In this document: positions 25,552 to 33,595 of the stretch, in pieces
Layout: each line of letters begins with the position of its first letter
How positions within the stretch are numbered: the stretch's first letter is position 1
Assembly: GCA_943373175.1 (NCBI GenBank)
Contig: CALSBM010000028.1
Span: 1-36,143 of the forward strand
From: JAIXUI01 sp943373175
GTDB lineage: Bacteria > Bacteroidota > Bacteroidia > UBA7662 > JAIXUI01
DNA: 36,143 nucleotides
Reading direction: 5' to 3'
The notes under the pieces: generated by a model
The model's database searches: none
Seen by the model: the letters and a program-made list of their open reading frames with translations, nothing else
Told to the model about the DNA's origin: nothing
Program-made: the position numbers and the translations under genes

Positions 25552-25857
25552 TCAGACTTTTATCTCTACATCTACGCCGCTAGGCAATTCGAGTTTCATT
25601 AAAGCATCCACAGTCTTAGAAGAAGAACTGTAGATATCGAGGAGGCGCTTATACGAGCAGAGTTGAAACTGCTCACGAGCCTTCTTATTTACGTGGGGGG
25701 AACGAAGAACAGTGAATATCCGTTTTTGAGTTGGCAATGGAATAGGACCACTTACAACTGCACCGGTAAGTTTCACGGTCTTCACAATTTTGTCAGCACT
25801 CTTATCAACCAGGTTATGGTCATACGACTTGAGTTTAATGCGTATTCTGTGACTCAT
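25552..25857 (-). CDS. rpsJ: 30S ribosomal protein S10
   Basis: S10 (101 residues) is in the 30S head and also acts as NusE in transcription antitermination with NusB. The hallmark segment GPIPLPTQKRIFTVLRSPHV is present, followed by NKKAREQFQLCSYKRLLDIY. It starts only 5 bases after fusA; tuf, which sits here in E. coli and many other bacteria, is absent. Confidence 0.97.
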   Translation of the reverse strand: MSHRIRIKLKSYDHNLVDKSADKIVKTVKLTGAVVSGPIPLPTQKRIFTVLRSPHVNKKAREQFQLCSYKRLLDIYSSSSKTVDALMKLELPSGVDVEIKV

Positions 25858-25862
25858 GAATT

Positions 25863-27992
25863 TTAATCTTTTTCTGCTTTTGCTTTACTGTGTTTCGCCA
25901 AAACCTCATCCGAGATATTTCTTGGAGCTTCGGCATAATGAGAGAACTCCATTGTTGAAGTTGCTCGGCCTGAAGTAAGTGTACGTAATACCGTTACATA
26001 ACCGAACATTTCACCAAGAGGAACAAGGGCCTTAATTACTTGGGCTCCACCGCGGGTGTCCATACCCTGAAGCTGGCCACGACGTTTATTTAGGTCTCCC
26101 ATTACATCACCCATGTAATCATCCGGAGTAATAACTTCCACCTTCATGATGGGTTCTAAAAGAATTGGAGATGCTTTGCGACACGCTTCACGGAACGCAG
26201 AACGTGCAGCAATCTCGAATGAAAGGGAGTCAGAGTCAACAGGGTGAAAAGAACCATCGAAGAGCCTAACTTTGAGACCAGTTACAGGAAACCCTGCCAG
26301 TACTCCATTAGTTAATGCGGATTGGAAACCTTTCTCAACTGCTGGGATGTATTCGCGTGGAACAGATCCACCTACAATCTCATTAACAAAAGTAAGCCCT
26401 TCCTGACCTTCATCCTGTGGCATAATTTCGACCTGAATATCGGCGAACTTACCACGACCACCAGTTTGTTTCTTATAGGTTTCACGGTGAGTCACAGACT
26501 TCGTGATGGCCTCTTTATATGCTACCTGTGGAGCACCCTGATTACATTCAACTTTAAATTCACGACGCAAGCGGTCAACAATAATTTCGAGGTGAAGTTC
26601 ACCCATTCCGGAAATAACGGTCTGACCAGTTTCTTCATCCGTGTGAACTTTGAACGTAGGATCCTCTTCCGCAAGTTTTGCAAGAGCAGTTCCAAGTTTA
26701 TCAGAATCAGCCTGAGTTTTCGGCTCAATGGCCAAACCGATAACCGGGTCTGGAAAATCCATTGCTTCGAGAATAATCGGATGTTTCTCATCACAGAGTG
26801 TATCACCTGTTTTGATGTCCTTAAATCCTACTGCAGCACAGATATCACCTGCTTCTACTACTTCAATGGATTTGCGATCATTGGCGTGCATTTGGAAAAG
26901 GCGTGAGATACGTTCTTTTTCCATCATGATGCCACGATCAGGGTCAGAACGGACTTTCAGCACATAAGAACCCGCTTCCAGACGGCCAGAATACACTCGG
27001 AAGTAAACCAAACGACCTACGAACGGATCGGTGGCAACTTTAAATGCCAGAGCGCAGAAAGGCTCAGTAATCGAAGGCTTCCGGGTTAGGGCGGCATCAG
27101 TTTTAGGGTCGATACCGGTTACTGCTTCTTGATCAGTTGGAGAAGGTAGGAATGCACAAACAGCATCAAGAACAGCCTGAACGCCTTTATTTTTGAAAGC
27201 TGAACCGCACATCATTGGCACAAATTCACCATTGATAACTGCAGCTCGGATTGCATTTCTCATTTCATCGTCGGTGATGCTGTCCGGATTATCGAAGAAT
27301 TTTTCGAGGAGGGCATCGTCATAAGAAGCGCAAGCTTCTACGAGAATTTGGCGATATTCTGCGACGGTTTCAACTAAATCAGCCGGAATGGGGATTTCAG
27401 TGAAAGTCATTCCTTTAGAAGACTCATCCCAAACGACTGCTTTATTGGTAATCAAATCAACAACCCCTTTGAAGTGCTCTTCAGCACCAATAGGAATTTG
27501 AAGTGGGATGGCAGTAGAACCTAACATTTCCTTGACCTGCTTACACACCTCAAAAAAATCAGCACCTTGGCGATCCATTTTATTTACGAACCCAAGACGG
27601 GGTACGTTGTAGTTGTTCGCGAGGCGCCAGTTAGTTTCGGATTGAGGTTCGACACCATCAACTGCTGAAAAGAGGAAAACCAGACCATCGAGGATGCGGA
27701 GTGATCGGTTTACCTCAACGGTAAAGTCAACGTGACCGGGAGTGTCGATGATGTTGATTGCATACTCTTGATCTTCCCATTTCCAGGCGGTCTTGGTTGC
27801 AGCAGAGGTGATAGTGATACCACGCTCCTGTTCTTGAACCATCCAGTCCATAGTAGCGGCACCGTCGTGTACTTCACCAATTTTATGGGTCATACCGGTG
27901 TAGTAGAGAATACGCTCAGTGGTGGTAGTTTTACCGGCATCAATGTGCGCGGCGATACCGATGTTACGGGTGTATTTTAGTTCTTGTGCCAT
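25863..27992 (-). CDS. fusA: Translation elongation factor G
   Basis: EF-G, 709 residues, drives GTP-dependent translocation and, with RRF, ribosome recycling. The GTPase motifs are all present: P-loop AAHIDAGKTT with Lys21, switch region QEQERGITITSAAT, DTPGHVDF, and NKMD. Domain II (from about 300), domains III-IV (including KQTGGRGKFADIQVEIMP) and domain V (MKVEVITPDDYMGDVMGDLN) are in order. It lies between rpsG and rpsJ, so the str and S10 clusters form one transcription unit. Confidence 0.98.
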   Translation of the reverse strand: MAQELKYTRNIGIAAHIDAGKTTTTERILYYTGMTHKIGEVHDGAATMDWMVQEQERGITITSAATKTAWKWEDQEYAINIIDTPGHVDFTVEVNRSLRILDGLVFLFSAVDGVEPQSETNWRLANNYNVPRLGFVNKMDRQGADFFEVCKQVKEMLGSTAIPLQIPIGAEEHFKGVVDLITNKAVVWDESSKGMTFTEIPIPADLVETVAEYRQILVEACASYDDALLEKFFDNPDSITDDEMRNAIRAAVINGEFVPMMCGSAFKNKGVQAVLDAVCAFLPSPTDQEAVTGIDPKTDAALTRKPSITEPFCALAFKVATDPFVGRLVYFRVYSGRLEAGSYVLKVRSDPDRGIMMEKERISRLFQMHANDRKSIEVVEAGDICAAVGFKDIKTGDTLCDEKHPIILEAMDFPDPVIGLAIEPKTQADSDKLGTALAKLAEEDPTFKVHTDEETGQTVISGMGELHLEIIVDRLRREFKVECNQGAPQVAYKEAITKSVTHRETYKKQTGGRGKFADIQVEIMPQDEGQEGLTFVNEIVGGSVPREYIPAVEKGFQSALTNGVLAGFPVTGLKVRLFDGSFHPVDSDSLSFEIAARSAFREACRKASPILLEPIMKVEVITPDDYMGDVMGDLNKRRGQLQGMDTRGGAQVIKALVPLGEMFGYVTVLRTLTSGRATSTMEFSHYAEAPRNISDEVLAKHSKAKAEKD

Positions 27993-27997
27993 TGTTC

Positions 27998-28465
27998 TTA
28001 GAAGCGGAAGTGCGAGAAGGCTTTATTTGCTTCAGCCATTTTATAAGTATCCTCTTTCTTCTTAACAGCGGCGCCTTCACCCTTTGCTGCGGCGATAACT
28101 TCAGCAGCGAGTTTATCACGCATGGTTTTTTCGTTACGCTTACGAGCGTAACCTATTAACCAACGGAATCCGAGAGCAACCTTACGACTTGGGTTGACTT
28201 CGGTTGGAACCTGGAAGGTTGCACCGCCAACACGGCGGCTGCGCACTTCGACGGAGGGCATCACATTTCCGAGCGCCCTACGCCATACTTCGTGGCCACT
28301 TTCACCTGTTTTCTTTTCTACCAGCTCAATTGCTTCGTAGAAAATTCTCATAGCAGTACTTTTTTTACCGCTATACATCATGGTGTTGATGAATTTCGTC
28401 ACCATGGTGTCTTGAAAACGAGGATCTGGGGCGATTTCCCTTTTCTTGGTACTTGATTTTCTCAT
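27998..28465 (-). CDS. rpsG: 30S ribosomal protein S7
   Basis: S7 (155 residues) nucleates assembly of the 30S head and lies next to the E-site tRNA. Conserved parts are DPRFQDTMVTKFINTMMYSG, the beta-hairpin region SVEVRSRRVGGATFQVPTEV and the C-terminal helix ending NKAFSHFRF. In E. coli S7 represses its own operon from the rpsL-rpsG spacer; that spacer is only 12 bases here, so the same control is unlikely. Confidence 0.97.
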   Translation of the reverse strand: MRKSSTKKREIAPDPRFQDTMVTKFINTMMYSGKKSTAMRIFYEAIELVEKKTGESGHEVWRRALGNVMPSVEVRSRRVGGATFQVPTEVNPSRKVALGFRWLIGYARKRNEKTMRDKLAAEVIAAAKGEGAAVKKKEDTYKMAEANKAFSHFRF

Positions 28466-28477
28466 GGTCAGTAGAGA

Positions 28478-28885
28478 TTATTTCTTCTTAGCGCCGCCTT
28501 TTGTTGGAGGAGCAACTTGCTTGGCTTTCGCGCCGTATTTGGAACGAGCTTGTTTACGTCCGTTAACACCTGCGGTGTCGAGAGCACCACGAATAATGTG
28601 ATATCGAACACCCGGAAGATCTTTAACACGACCACCACGAATCAGCACGATGCTATGTTCTTGTAGGTTATGACCTTCTCCCGGAATGTAGGCATTCACC
28701 TCTTTCTGGTTAGTTAGACGAACCCTAGCAACCTTCCTCATCGCTGAGTTAGGTTTCTTGGGTGTGGTTGTGTACACACGGGTACACACGCCCCGACGCT
28801 GGGGGCATGCATCTAAAGCCGGAGACTTACTTTTGTAAGGCTTGTTTTCCCGACCGATGCGGACTAGTTGTTGTATGGTAGGCAT
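28478..28885 (-). CDS. rpsL: 30S ribosomal protein S12
   Basis: S12, 135 residues, is at the decoding centre and affects accuracy. The two loops that contact the codon-anticodon helix are TTPKKPNSAMRKV (with Lys43) and GGRVKDLPGVRYH (with Lys88). Both lysines, where streptomycin-resistance changes usually fall, are wild type. The C-terminus has a short basic tail (PPTKGGAKKK). It is the first gene of the ribosomal operon, about 50 bases downstream of the predicted promoter. Confidence 0.98.
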   Translation of the reverse strand: MPTIQQLVRIGRENKPYKSKSPALDACPQRRGVCTRVYTTTPKKPNSAMRKVARVRLTNQKEVNAYIPGEGHNLQEHSIVLIRGGRVKDLPGVRYHIIRGALDTAGVNGRKQARSKYGAKAKQVAPPTKGGAKKK

Positions 28886-28936
28886 ACCTTCTCGCGGTTT
28901 TCCTTATCTTTTTTACCCCCTTTATCAGAGGGACTG

Positions 28937-28967
28937 CAAAAGTAGAGAATAAAATTCCCGCGAACAA
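28937..28967 (-). promoter_or_regulatory. Bacteroidota-type promoter of the str-S10-spc-alpha operon
   Basis: On the minus strand TTG (28965-28967) is followed after 20 bases by TACTTTTG (28937-28944), a full TAnnTTTG match. The inferred leader of about 45 bases contains a weak hairpin CCCT-CTGATAA-AGGG near 28917-28932. No other comparable box lies in the short spacers down to rplQ, so this one promoter may serve all 33 genes. Confidence 0.75.
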
Positions 28968-29003
28968 GTTGATTTTCAGAAAATTGTTTACCTGTAAATG
29001 ACT

Positions 29004-30476
29004 TCAAAGGGCTGATGAAGAAGAAATCCAGAGAAAACTTGCATCATCAGTCATTTGGTCAACCTGAAAATGACGATTGAACAATTCCGGAAATTCAATC
29101 GTTGGCCCACCGTTCCGATGTGTTTCCAATAAAAATCGATCGAGTGGTTCTTCTCCAATCAAAACATCACTTTGCACAGGGCGCGATTCAGCCCAACCAT
29201 CGGTAGGAATCACCATAAACTCCCCCTCTTCAAACGTTCCTTCTAATATCTCATAGGTTGCTTGATACGTTAATCCAAGCAGAGTTCCCTGAAGTTGAAT
29301 TCTTTTAATCGATTCAAGATTCCCTAATCTAGGCAAGAAACCAGCATTAACTAATTGGTAGCGGCTTCCATCAGAATTAATATGCAATAAACAAAGCGTT
29401 GTAAATACCTCGGCAAGTTGAAGATCTCGGCAAATCAAGGTATTCAACTTTTCCATGAGCTTGAGCAGAGAAAATGGCTTGTTATCCTCCATCGAAATTG
29501 CTCGAACGAGGGTTCTGAAATACGCCAGATAAGCCATTGAAACAAACCATGCTCCCCAAAGCTTTCCCATAACATCACCAATAGCAAGCAGGCAAGAACC
29601 ATCGGGTAGCCAAATCTGATTTAGGAAATCTCCTCCTGCTAAGCCACCATAAGATTGATTAAGTCCAAATATTCGTAAAGAGCCTATTTTTAGTTCGAAC
29701 TGTTCGTTTTGAAGAATAGACGTTTTTTTCACTGCTAACCTAAATTCTTCTTGCATTTCAGCGTGAAGCAAAGGTTTATACGCAAGCATACTGTCTAAAG
29801 CTGCTCCTAACTGTGAAATAGGTAGAAAACGGGAATCTGGGAGCTTGAACTTTCCATCATGAAGTTCAATTTTCAAACGTACGGAACGAAAAATAACTTT
29901 TTCAATCGGCCTTAGCTCTTGAAAAGTATGATCTTCAAGATTGTACAAAATGGCATCAGGCAACAATCCTTTGGGAAGCTGACGGTAATGCTGAATGCCA
30001 TCCTGCCAGCCATGTGGTTCGTAATCTGGAACTAAATTCCACAAATGAAAACCAACTCCAGCCTTTTTTACCCCTTCAATCTCATGCTCATTTTTGCTCA
30101 ATGGCCTCAACCAAGCTTTAACCTTGGCTGAAAGCAAGGATGGTTCAACAGGTTTAACAAGGAAGTCTTGAGCACCAGCATCAAGAGAAGCGAGCCAAGT
30201 ATCCTGTTCATGAATGCTTGAAAGGAAGATAAAAGGGATATGTTGTAGCCCGGGAGTAGCTTTTACCCGATCAAGGAGTTGCCTGCCCGACATTTCTGGC
30301 ATTTCCATATCGGAAAGTATCAAATCAATACGCTGCTGTTGGAGCGCCTTCAGCGCTTCTGAGGCCGAGGTTCGAACTTCTACCTTAACAATCTTTTTAA
30401 GCAGGTGTTGGATTACCTTAAGAGTGACCGCATCATCATCTACAGCGAGTACTGTGAGATGAGCCAGATTTTGCAT
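29004..30476 (-). CDS. Response regulator fused to PP2C (RsbU/SpoIIE-type) serine phosphatase
   Basis: The 490-residue protein starts with a receiver domain (about 1-125) that has the acidic pocket D13-D15, phospho-acceptor Asp56 (LILSDMEMP), Ser86 and Lys108 (LVKP). Residues 130-260 are an unrecognised connector. Residues 270-490 are a SpoIIE-like PP2C phosphatase with GGDF, the metal-binding AIGDVMGKLWGAW and VIPTDGWAES. It should dephosphorylate an anti-sigma antagonist when the receiver is phosphorylated by a histidine kinase. Its start overlaps the STAS gene stop by one base (TAATG), so STAS protein is the natural substrate. No kinase gene of either type is adjacent. Confidence 0.88.
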   Translation of the reverse strand: MQNLAHLTVLAVDDDAVTLKVIQHLLKKIVKVEVRTSASEALKALQQQRIDLILSDMEMPEMSGRQLLDRVKATPGLQHIPFIFLSSIHEQDTWLASLDAGAQDFLVKPVEPSLLSAKVKAWLRPLSKNEHEIEGVKKAGVGFHLWNLVPDYEPHGWQDGIQHYRQLPKGLLPDAILYNLEDHTFQELRPIEKVIFRSVRLKIELHDGKFKLPDSRFLPISQLGAALDSMLAYKPLLHAEMQEEFRLAVKKTSILQNEQFELKIGSLRIFGLNQSYGGLAGGDFLNQIWLPDGSCLLAIGDVMGKLWGAWFVSMAYLAYFRTLVRAISMEDNKPFSLLKLMEKLNTLICRDLQLAEVFTTLCLLHINSDGSRYQLVNAGFLPRLGNLESIKRIQLQGTLLGLTYQATYEILEGTFEEGEFMVIPTDGWAESRPVQSDVLIGEEPLDRFLLETHRNGGPTIEFPELFNRHFQVDQMTDDASFLWISSSSAL

Positions 30477-30805
30477 TAGGAGATTGCTTCTTCTATCGTA
30501 TTTCGAACTACAAAAACTTGTTCGAGTTGCAAAATTGACATTAGATCACGAACCTCGCTGTTGAGTCCACATAGGAAAAGTTGCCCGCCTTTGACTCTTA
30601 CTTTCTTTAGTAGTGAAATCAAAGCACCAAAACCGGAACTGTCGATAAACTCTATAGTAGAAAGATCAATGGCAATCTTTAATGCGGAGTCGTCCAATAC
30701 ATCTTCCAAATCAGCTTTCAATCGGGAAGACACTCGAGCATCCAAGCTGTCAATCCCTTCGAAGCGAATGACGAGTGAGTGGGCGTTTTTCTGAATCGCG
30801 ATCAT
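30476..30805 (-). CDS. STAS-domain anti-sigma factor antagonist
   Basis: A 109-residue single STAS domain of the SpoIIAA/RsbV type. The phosphorylatable loop is FIDSSGFGAL, with Asp55 and Ser56/Ser57. Flanking strands LKIAIDLSTIEF and GGQLFLCGLN fit the fold. In known systems an HPK-like Ser kinase phosphorylates this serine and a PP2C phosphatase removes the phosphate. Here the phosphatase is translationally coupled downstream, while the kinase is missing nearby. The upstream spacer holds the terminator of the etf operon and a weak TATAATTG box at 30810-30817. Confidence 0.9.
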   Translation of the reverse strand: MIAIQKNAHSLVIRFEGIDSLDARVSSRLKADLEDVLDDSALKIAIDLSTIEFIDSSGFGALISLLKKVRVKGGQLFLCGLNSEVRDLMSILQLEQVFVVRNTIEEAIS

Positions 30806-30862
30806 TTGGCAATTATAACAAATTGAGCGTCATTACCATTTGATTAATGAACTCTGTTAATG

Positions 30863-30890
30863 AAAAAGGCTGCAGTTGCAGCCTTTTTTT
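30863..30890 (-). terminator. Strong hairpin terminator after the etfBA operon
   Basis: A 12-base arm AAAAAGGCTGCA and its exact complement are separated by 2 bases, so the GC part can form GGCTGC/GCAGCC around a small loop. A-rich and T-rich flanks on the two sides make it work on either strand. On the minus strand it begins 1-4 bases after the nuclease-family stop codon and before the STAS gene. Confidence 0.9.
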
Positions 30891-30891
30891 C

Positions 30892-31476
30892 TCAATCCAA
30901 TAGCCTTCTACTAAGTTCATCCCTGATAGCGGCAGCCAGCTCATAGTCTTCATTTTCCAGAGCAGCATTAAGCATATCTTTAAGTTCTTCCGTTCGTTTT
31001 CCTTGAAATGGATTCTTAGAAAGAAGAAGCTCGTCGATACTAGCATCTTCGGAATTTATTTCTTCCCGCTCAATGACAGTTCCAGCCTGTTGGAGAATTT
31101 TCTCGTAAGTAAAAATCGGGCAACGAAACCGTACTGCCAAAGCAATTGCGTCGGAGGTGCGGGAGTCGAACTGAAAATAATCTGAACCTCTTTTGCAGTG
31201 AAGCTGGGAATAGAAAATGCCTTCTTTCAATTCATGAATAAGCACTTCTTCCAAATCAACTTGAAGTGCTCTCATCATGGACTTGAGTAAATCGTGCGTA
31301 AGTGGACGCAAAGGTTTCATTTGCTCGAGTTCGGCAGAAATTGAAGTAGCTTCAAACTGGCCAATCACCATGGTTAGTTCCCGCTTCCCTCCTGCTTCAC
31401 GCAGGAAAATAAGTTGGGAGCCATTGGCATGAAGGGACTCAGTCATGGAGTGAACCTCCAATTTCACCTTTTGCAT
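30892..31476 (-). CDS. Bifunctional nuclease family protein (DUF151) with C-terminal UVR motif
   Basis: The 194-residue protein has an N-terminal BFN/DUF151 domain (about 1-130) with LIFLREAGGKRELTMVIGQF, RPLTHDLLKSMMRAL and the characteristic SRTSDAIALAVRFRCPIFTY. A UvrB/UvrC-type helical hairpin follows at about residues 160-193 (EELKDMLNAALENEDYELAA then IRDELSRRL). Plant homologues were reported to degrade DNA and RNA; the bacterial role is unclear. It starts 6 bases after etfA and ends at the strong terminator, so it is the last gene of the etf operon. Confidence 0.88.
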   Translation of the reverse strand: MQKVKLEVHSMTESLHANGSQLIFLREAGGKRELTMVIGQFEATSISAELEQMKPLRPLTHDLLKSMMRALQVDLEEVLIHELKEGIFYSQLHCKRGSDYFQFDSRTSDAIALAVRFRCPIFTYEKILQQAGTVIEREEINSEDASIDELLLSKNPFQGKRTEELKDMLNAALENEDYELAAAIRDELSRRLLD

Positions 31477-31482
31477 AGACGA

Positions 31483-32442
31483 TTAATTCGCCGCTTTGAG
31501 CGCTTTAATGGCATCGTTTAATTTAGGCAACACATCAAAAGCATCGCCCACGATTCCATAATCTGCTATTTTAAAGAAAGGTGCTTCTTTATCGGTATTA
31601 ATCGCGACGATGACTTTACTGCCGCTTACACCTGCGAGATGTTGGATAGCGCCAGAAATCCCTATGGCTATATAGAGATTCGGCTTGATGGTAATACCAG
31701 TCTGCCCAACGTGCTCATCGTGAGGACGCCAATGCATATCGGATACTGGCTTGGAGCAAGCCGTTGCAGCACCAAGGCTTTCGGCGAGTTGCTCAATCAG
31801 GTGCCAGTTTTCTGGGCCTTTTAACCCGCGTCCGCCAGATACTACGACTTCGGCTTCGGTTAATGGAACTTTCCCACTAACTTTTTTCACTTCGATTGTA
31901 CTCACCTTGTAGTCAGAAGCTTTAACAGAAGAAGTGAAAGATTCTACTGTAGCGTCTGCTTTTCCACCTTCTACTTTGTAAGCATTAGGAGTAAGCGATA
32001 TAACCTGAGTAGCTGTTTTGGTGATGGTATCAGCAAAGCCTTTGTTAGAATAAACTGTACGTTTGATTCCATTGGCAGCAGGTAATTCAACCGCAGCCGG
32101 AACAAGTCCTGCTTTCAATCGAACTGCAATTCTAGGTGCGAGCGATTTGCCTGAGTAGGTATTAGCGAGCACTACTTTTGATGCATTGATGCTTTCCGCT
32201 GCATCAGATACTACGCGGGCATAAACACGCGCATCGAAATTCTGAAATGCGGCATTATCAACATGCAGCACTTTGGAAGCACCGAATTGACCCAGCGTTT
32301 TGAGGTGTTCTTCACTAGCCGGACCAATAGCAACAGCAATTACAGGAGCCCCGCCAGCAATATCAAAAGCGTAGGTAATGGCTTCAAAAGTAGCTTTCTT
32401 GAAGAGGCCGGCTGTGTTTTCAGCATATACTAAAACTGACAT
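31483..32442 (-). CDS. etfA: Electron transfer flavoprotein alpha subunit
   Basis: EtfA (319 residues) carries the FAD-binding half of the heterodimer that passes electrons from acyl-CoA and other dehydrogenases to ETF-quinone oxidoreductase. The C-terminal FAD domain shows VVSGGRGLKGPENW, the segment HVGQTGITIKPNLYIAIGIS and GAIQHLAGVSGSKVIVAINT followed by DKEAPFFKIADYGIVGD, all family signatures. It lies one base after etfB. The matching quinone oxidoreductase is not in the window. Confidence 0.96.
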   Translation of the reverse strand: MSVLVYAENTAGLFKKATFEAITYAFDIAGGAPVIAVAIGPASEEHLKTLGQFGASKVLHVDNAAFQNFDARVYARVVSDAAESINASKVVLANTYSGKSLAPRIAVRLKAGLVPAAVELPAANGIKRTVYSNKGFADTITKTATQVISLTPNAYKVEGGKADATVESFTSSVKASDYKVSTIEVKKVSGKVPLTEAEVVVSGGRGLKGPENWHLIEQLAESLGAATACSKPVSDMHWRPHDEHVGQTGITIKPNLYIAIGISGAIQHLAGVSGSKVIVAINTDKEAPFFKIADYGIVGDAFDVLPKLNDAIKALKAAN

Positions 32443-32443
32443 A

Positions 32444-33184
32444 TCAGATGATTTTTGCTTCGTTGTGAAGAAGGTCCACTAATTCTTGAACATTGGAAGA
32501 ATCCACAAATTTGCAGCTTCCCTTTGCAGGAGGAAGCGTAAGAGTGCTTACTTCGGTAAGAAGTTCAGAAGAAGCAGGGGTTACTACTGCCAGTGGTTTA
32601 GTACGGGCAGCCATAATTCCGCGCATATTGGGAATGCGAGGTTCGGTTAACTCTTTCTGAGCAGAAACAACCATGGGAGTTTCGAGTTCCACGACTTCTC
32701 TACCTCCATCGATATCGCGTTCAATGGTTGCTTTATTTCCGTTGAAAACTATGCTGTTGATTACATTTACAGAAGGCCAGTCTAGCATTTCGGCTATCAT
32801 ACCCCCAACTTGTCCACCATTGAAGTCGATGGATTCTCGGCCAGTAAAAATGAGATCAAACCCTTTGTCTTTAGCGTAATCAGCAATCATTGCCGACACT
32901 TGGAAAGCATCCAAAGGCTGAGCGTCAATCCGTACTGCCTCATCTGCTCCAATTGCAAGTGCTTTACGAATATTAGGCTCTGTGCTTGCGTCACCAACTG
33001 TAATAGCAGTAACAGAACCAGAACCAGCCGCTTCCTTTAGCTCTAATGCTTTAGTGAGAGCGAGTTCATCGTAAGGATTAATGATAAAAGTAACACCTAC
33101 GCTGTTTAGCGCTTTTCCATCAGGTGTAAAAGTAATTTTCGTTGTGGTGTCGGGCACTTGGCTGATGCAAACCAGAATCTTCAT
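32444..33184 (-). CDS. etfB: Electron transfer flavoprotein beta subunit
   Basis: EtfB, 246 residues, binds AMP and provides the docking face for dehydrogenases. It begins MKILVCISQVPDTTTKITFT and has the family features NPYDELALTKALELKE, ADEAVRID and the nucleotide-binding FTGRESIDFNGGQVGGMIAE. It is the first gene of a three-gene operon (etfB, etfA, bifunctional-nuclease-family gene) and follows the predicted promoter by about 20 bases. Confidence 0.96.
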   Translation of the reverse strand: MKILVCISQVPDTTTKITFTPDGKALNSVGVTFIINPYDELALTKALELKEAAGSGSVTAITVGDASTEPNIRKALAIGADEAVRIDAQPLDAFQVSAMIADYAKDKGFDLIFTGRESIDFNGGQVGGMIAEMLDWPSVNVINSIVFNGNKATIERDIDGGREVVELETPMVVSAQKELTEPRIPNMRGIMAARTKPLAVVTPASSELLTEVSTLTLPPAKGSCKFVDSSNVQELVDLLHNEAKII

Positions 33185-33204
33185 ACCGTTTCTTAAAGTG
33201 GACG

Positions 33205-33231
33205 CAAAATTAGGCTAAATTTCGTCCTTAT
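33205..33231 (-). promoter_or_regulatory. Probable promoter of the etfB operon
   Basis: On the minus strand TAATTTTG at 33205-33212 is a full match to TAnnTTTG. The distal element is only a weak TTTC about 20 bases upstream. The predicted start lies close to the etfB ATG, implying a short leader. The whole etfB-TPR intergenic space is 67 bases, so promoters for both directions must overlap here. Confidence 0.55.
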
Positions 33232-33251
33232 TGAAATGTGATTAAAAGCAT

Positions 33252-33593
33252 ATGGAAAACCCTCGAATAGCGCAATTGTTTGCCATGTTGGAAAAAAGCC
33301 CAAAAGAAGTGTTTCTTCATTATGCTCTGGCTATGGAGTATGTTTCACTTCAGAAATGGACTGAAGCCGCAGCCTCCTTAGAGCAAGTCAAACACCTCAA
33401 CGACCAATATCTTGCATTGTATTATCACCTTGGAAAAACTCAAGAGCAATTAGGAAATCGCAACCTTGCTGCGGTTACCTATAAAGAAGGAATTGCCTTG
33501 GCAACACGGGTAAAAGACTATAAAACCAAGGCTGAGTTATGGCTTGCTTTAACAGCACTTACTGGAGAAGAAGAGGACGACGAGATTAGTTAA
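33252..33593 (+). CDS. Small tetratricopeptide-repeat protein
   Basis: A 113-residue soluble protein with no signal peptide. Two TPR-like helical hairpins are evident: VFLHYALAMEYVSLQKWTEA with the following helix, and YLALYYHLGKTQEQLGNRNL with AAVTYKEGIALATRV; a partial third follows. The acidic tail ends EEEDDEIS. TPRs serve as protein-binding scaffolds and the partner is unknown. It diverges from etfB and its stop is 2 bases from that of the convergent FadL-like gene. Confidence 0.8.
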   Translation: MENPRIAQLFAMLEKSPKEVFLHYALAMEYVSLQKWTEAAASLEQVKHLNDQYLALYYHLGKTQEQLGNRNLAAVTYKEGIALATRVKDYKTKAELWLALTALTGEEEDDEIS

Positions 33594-33595
33594 TA

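Noticed and set aside
26322..26906. Plus-strand open frame of 194 codons opposite fusA
   Set aside because: It is antisense to the conserved EF-G coding sequence, has a low-quality composition (many Phe, Ser, Cys, Asn) and no start context. It is a shadow frame.
30810..30817. TATAATTG as a promoter for the STAS gene
   Set aside because: It has one mismatch, no distal element, and would start transcription almost at the ATG. It is mentioned in the gene entry but is too weak to list.
33216..33223. TAAATTTC on the plus strand as a promoter for the TPR gene
   Set aside because: The last consensus base differs and no -33 TTG is at the right distance; it also overlaps the etfB promoter.
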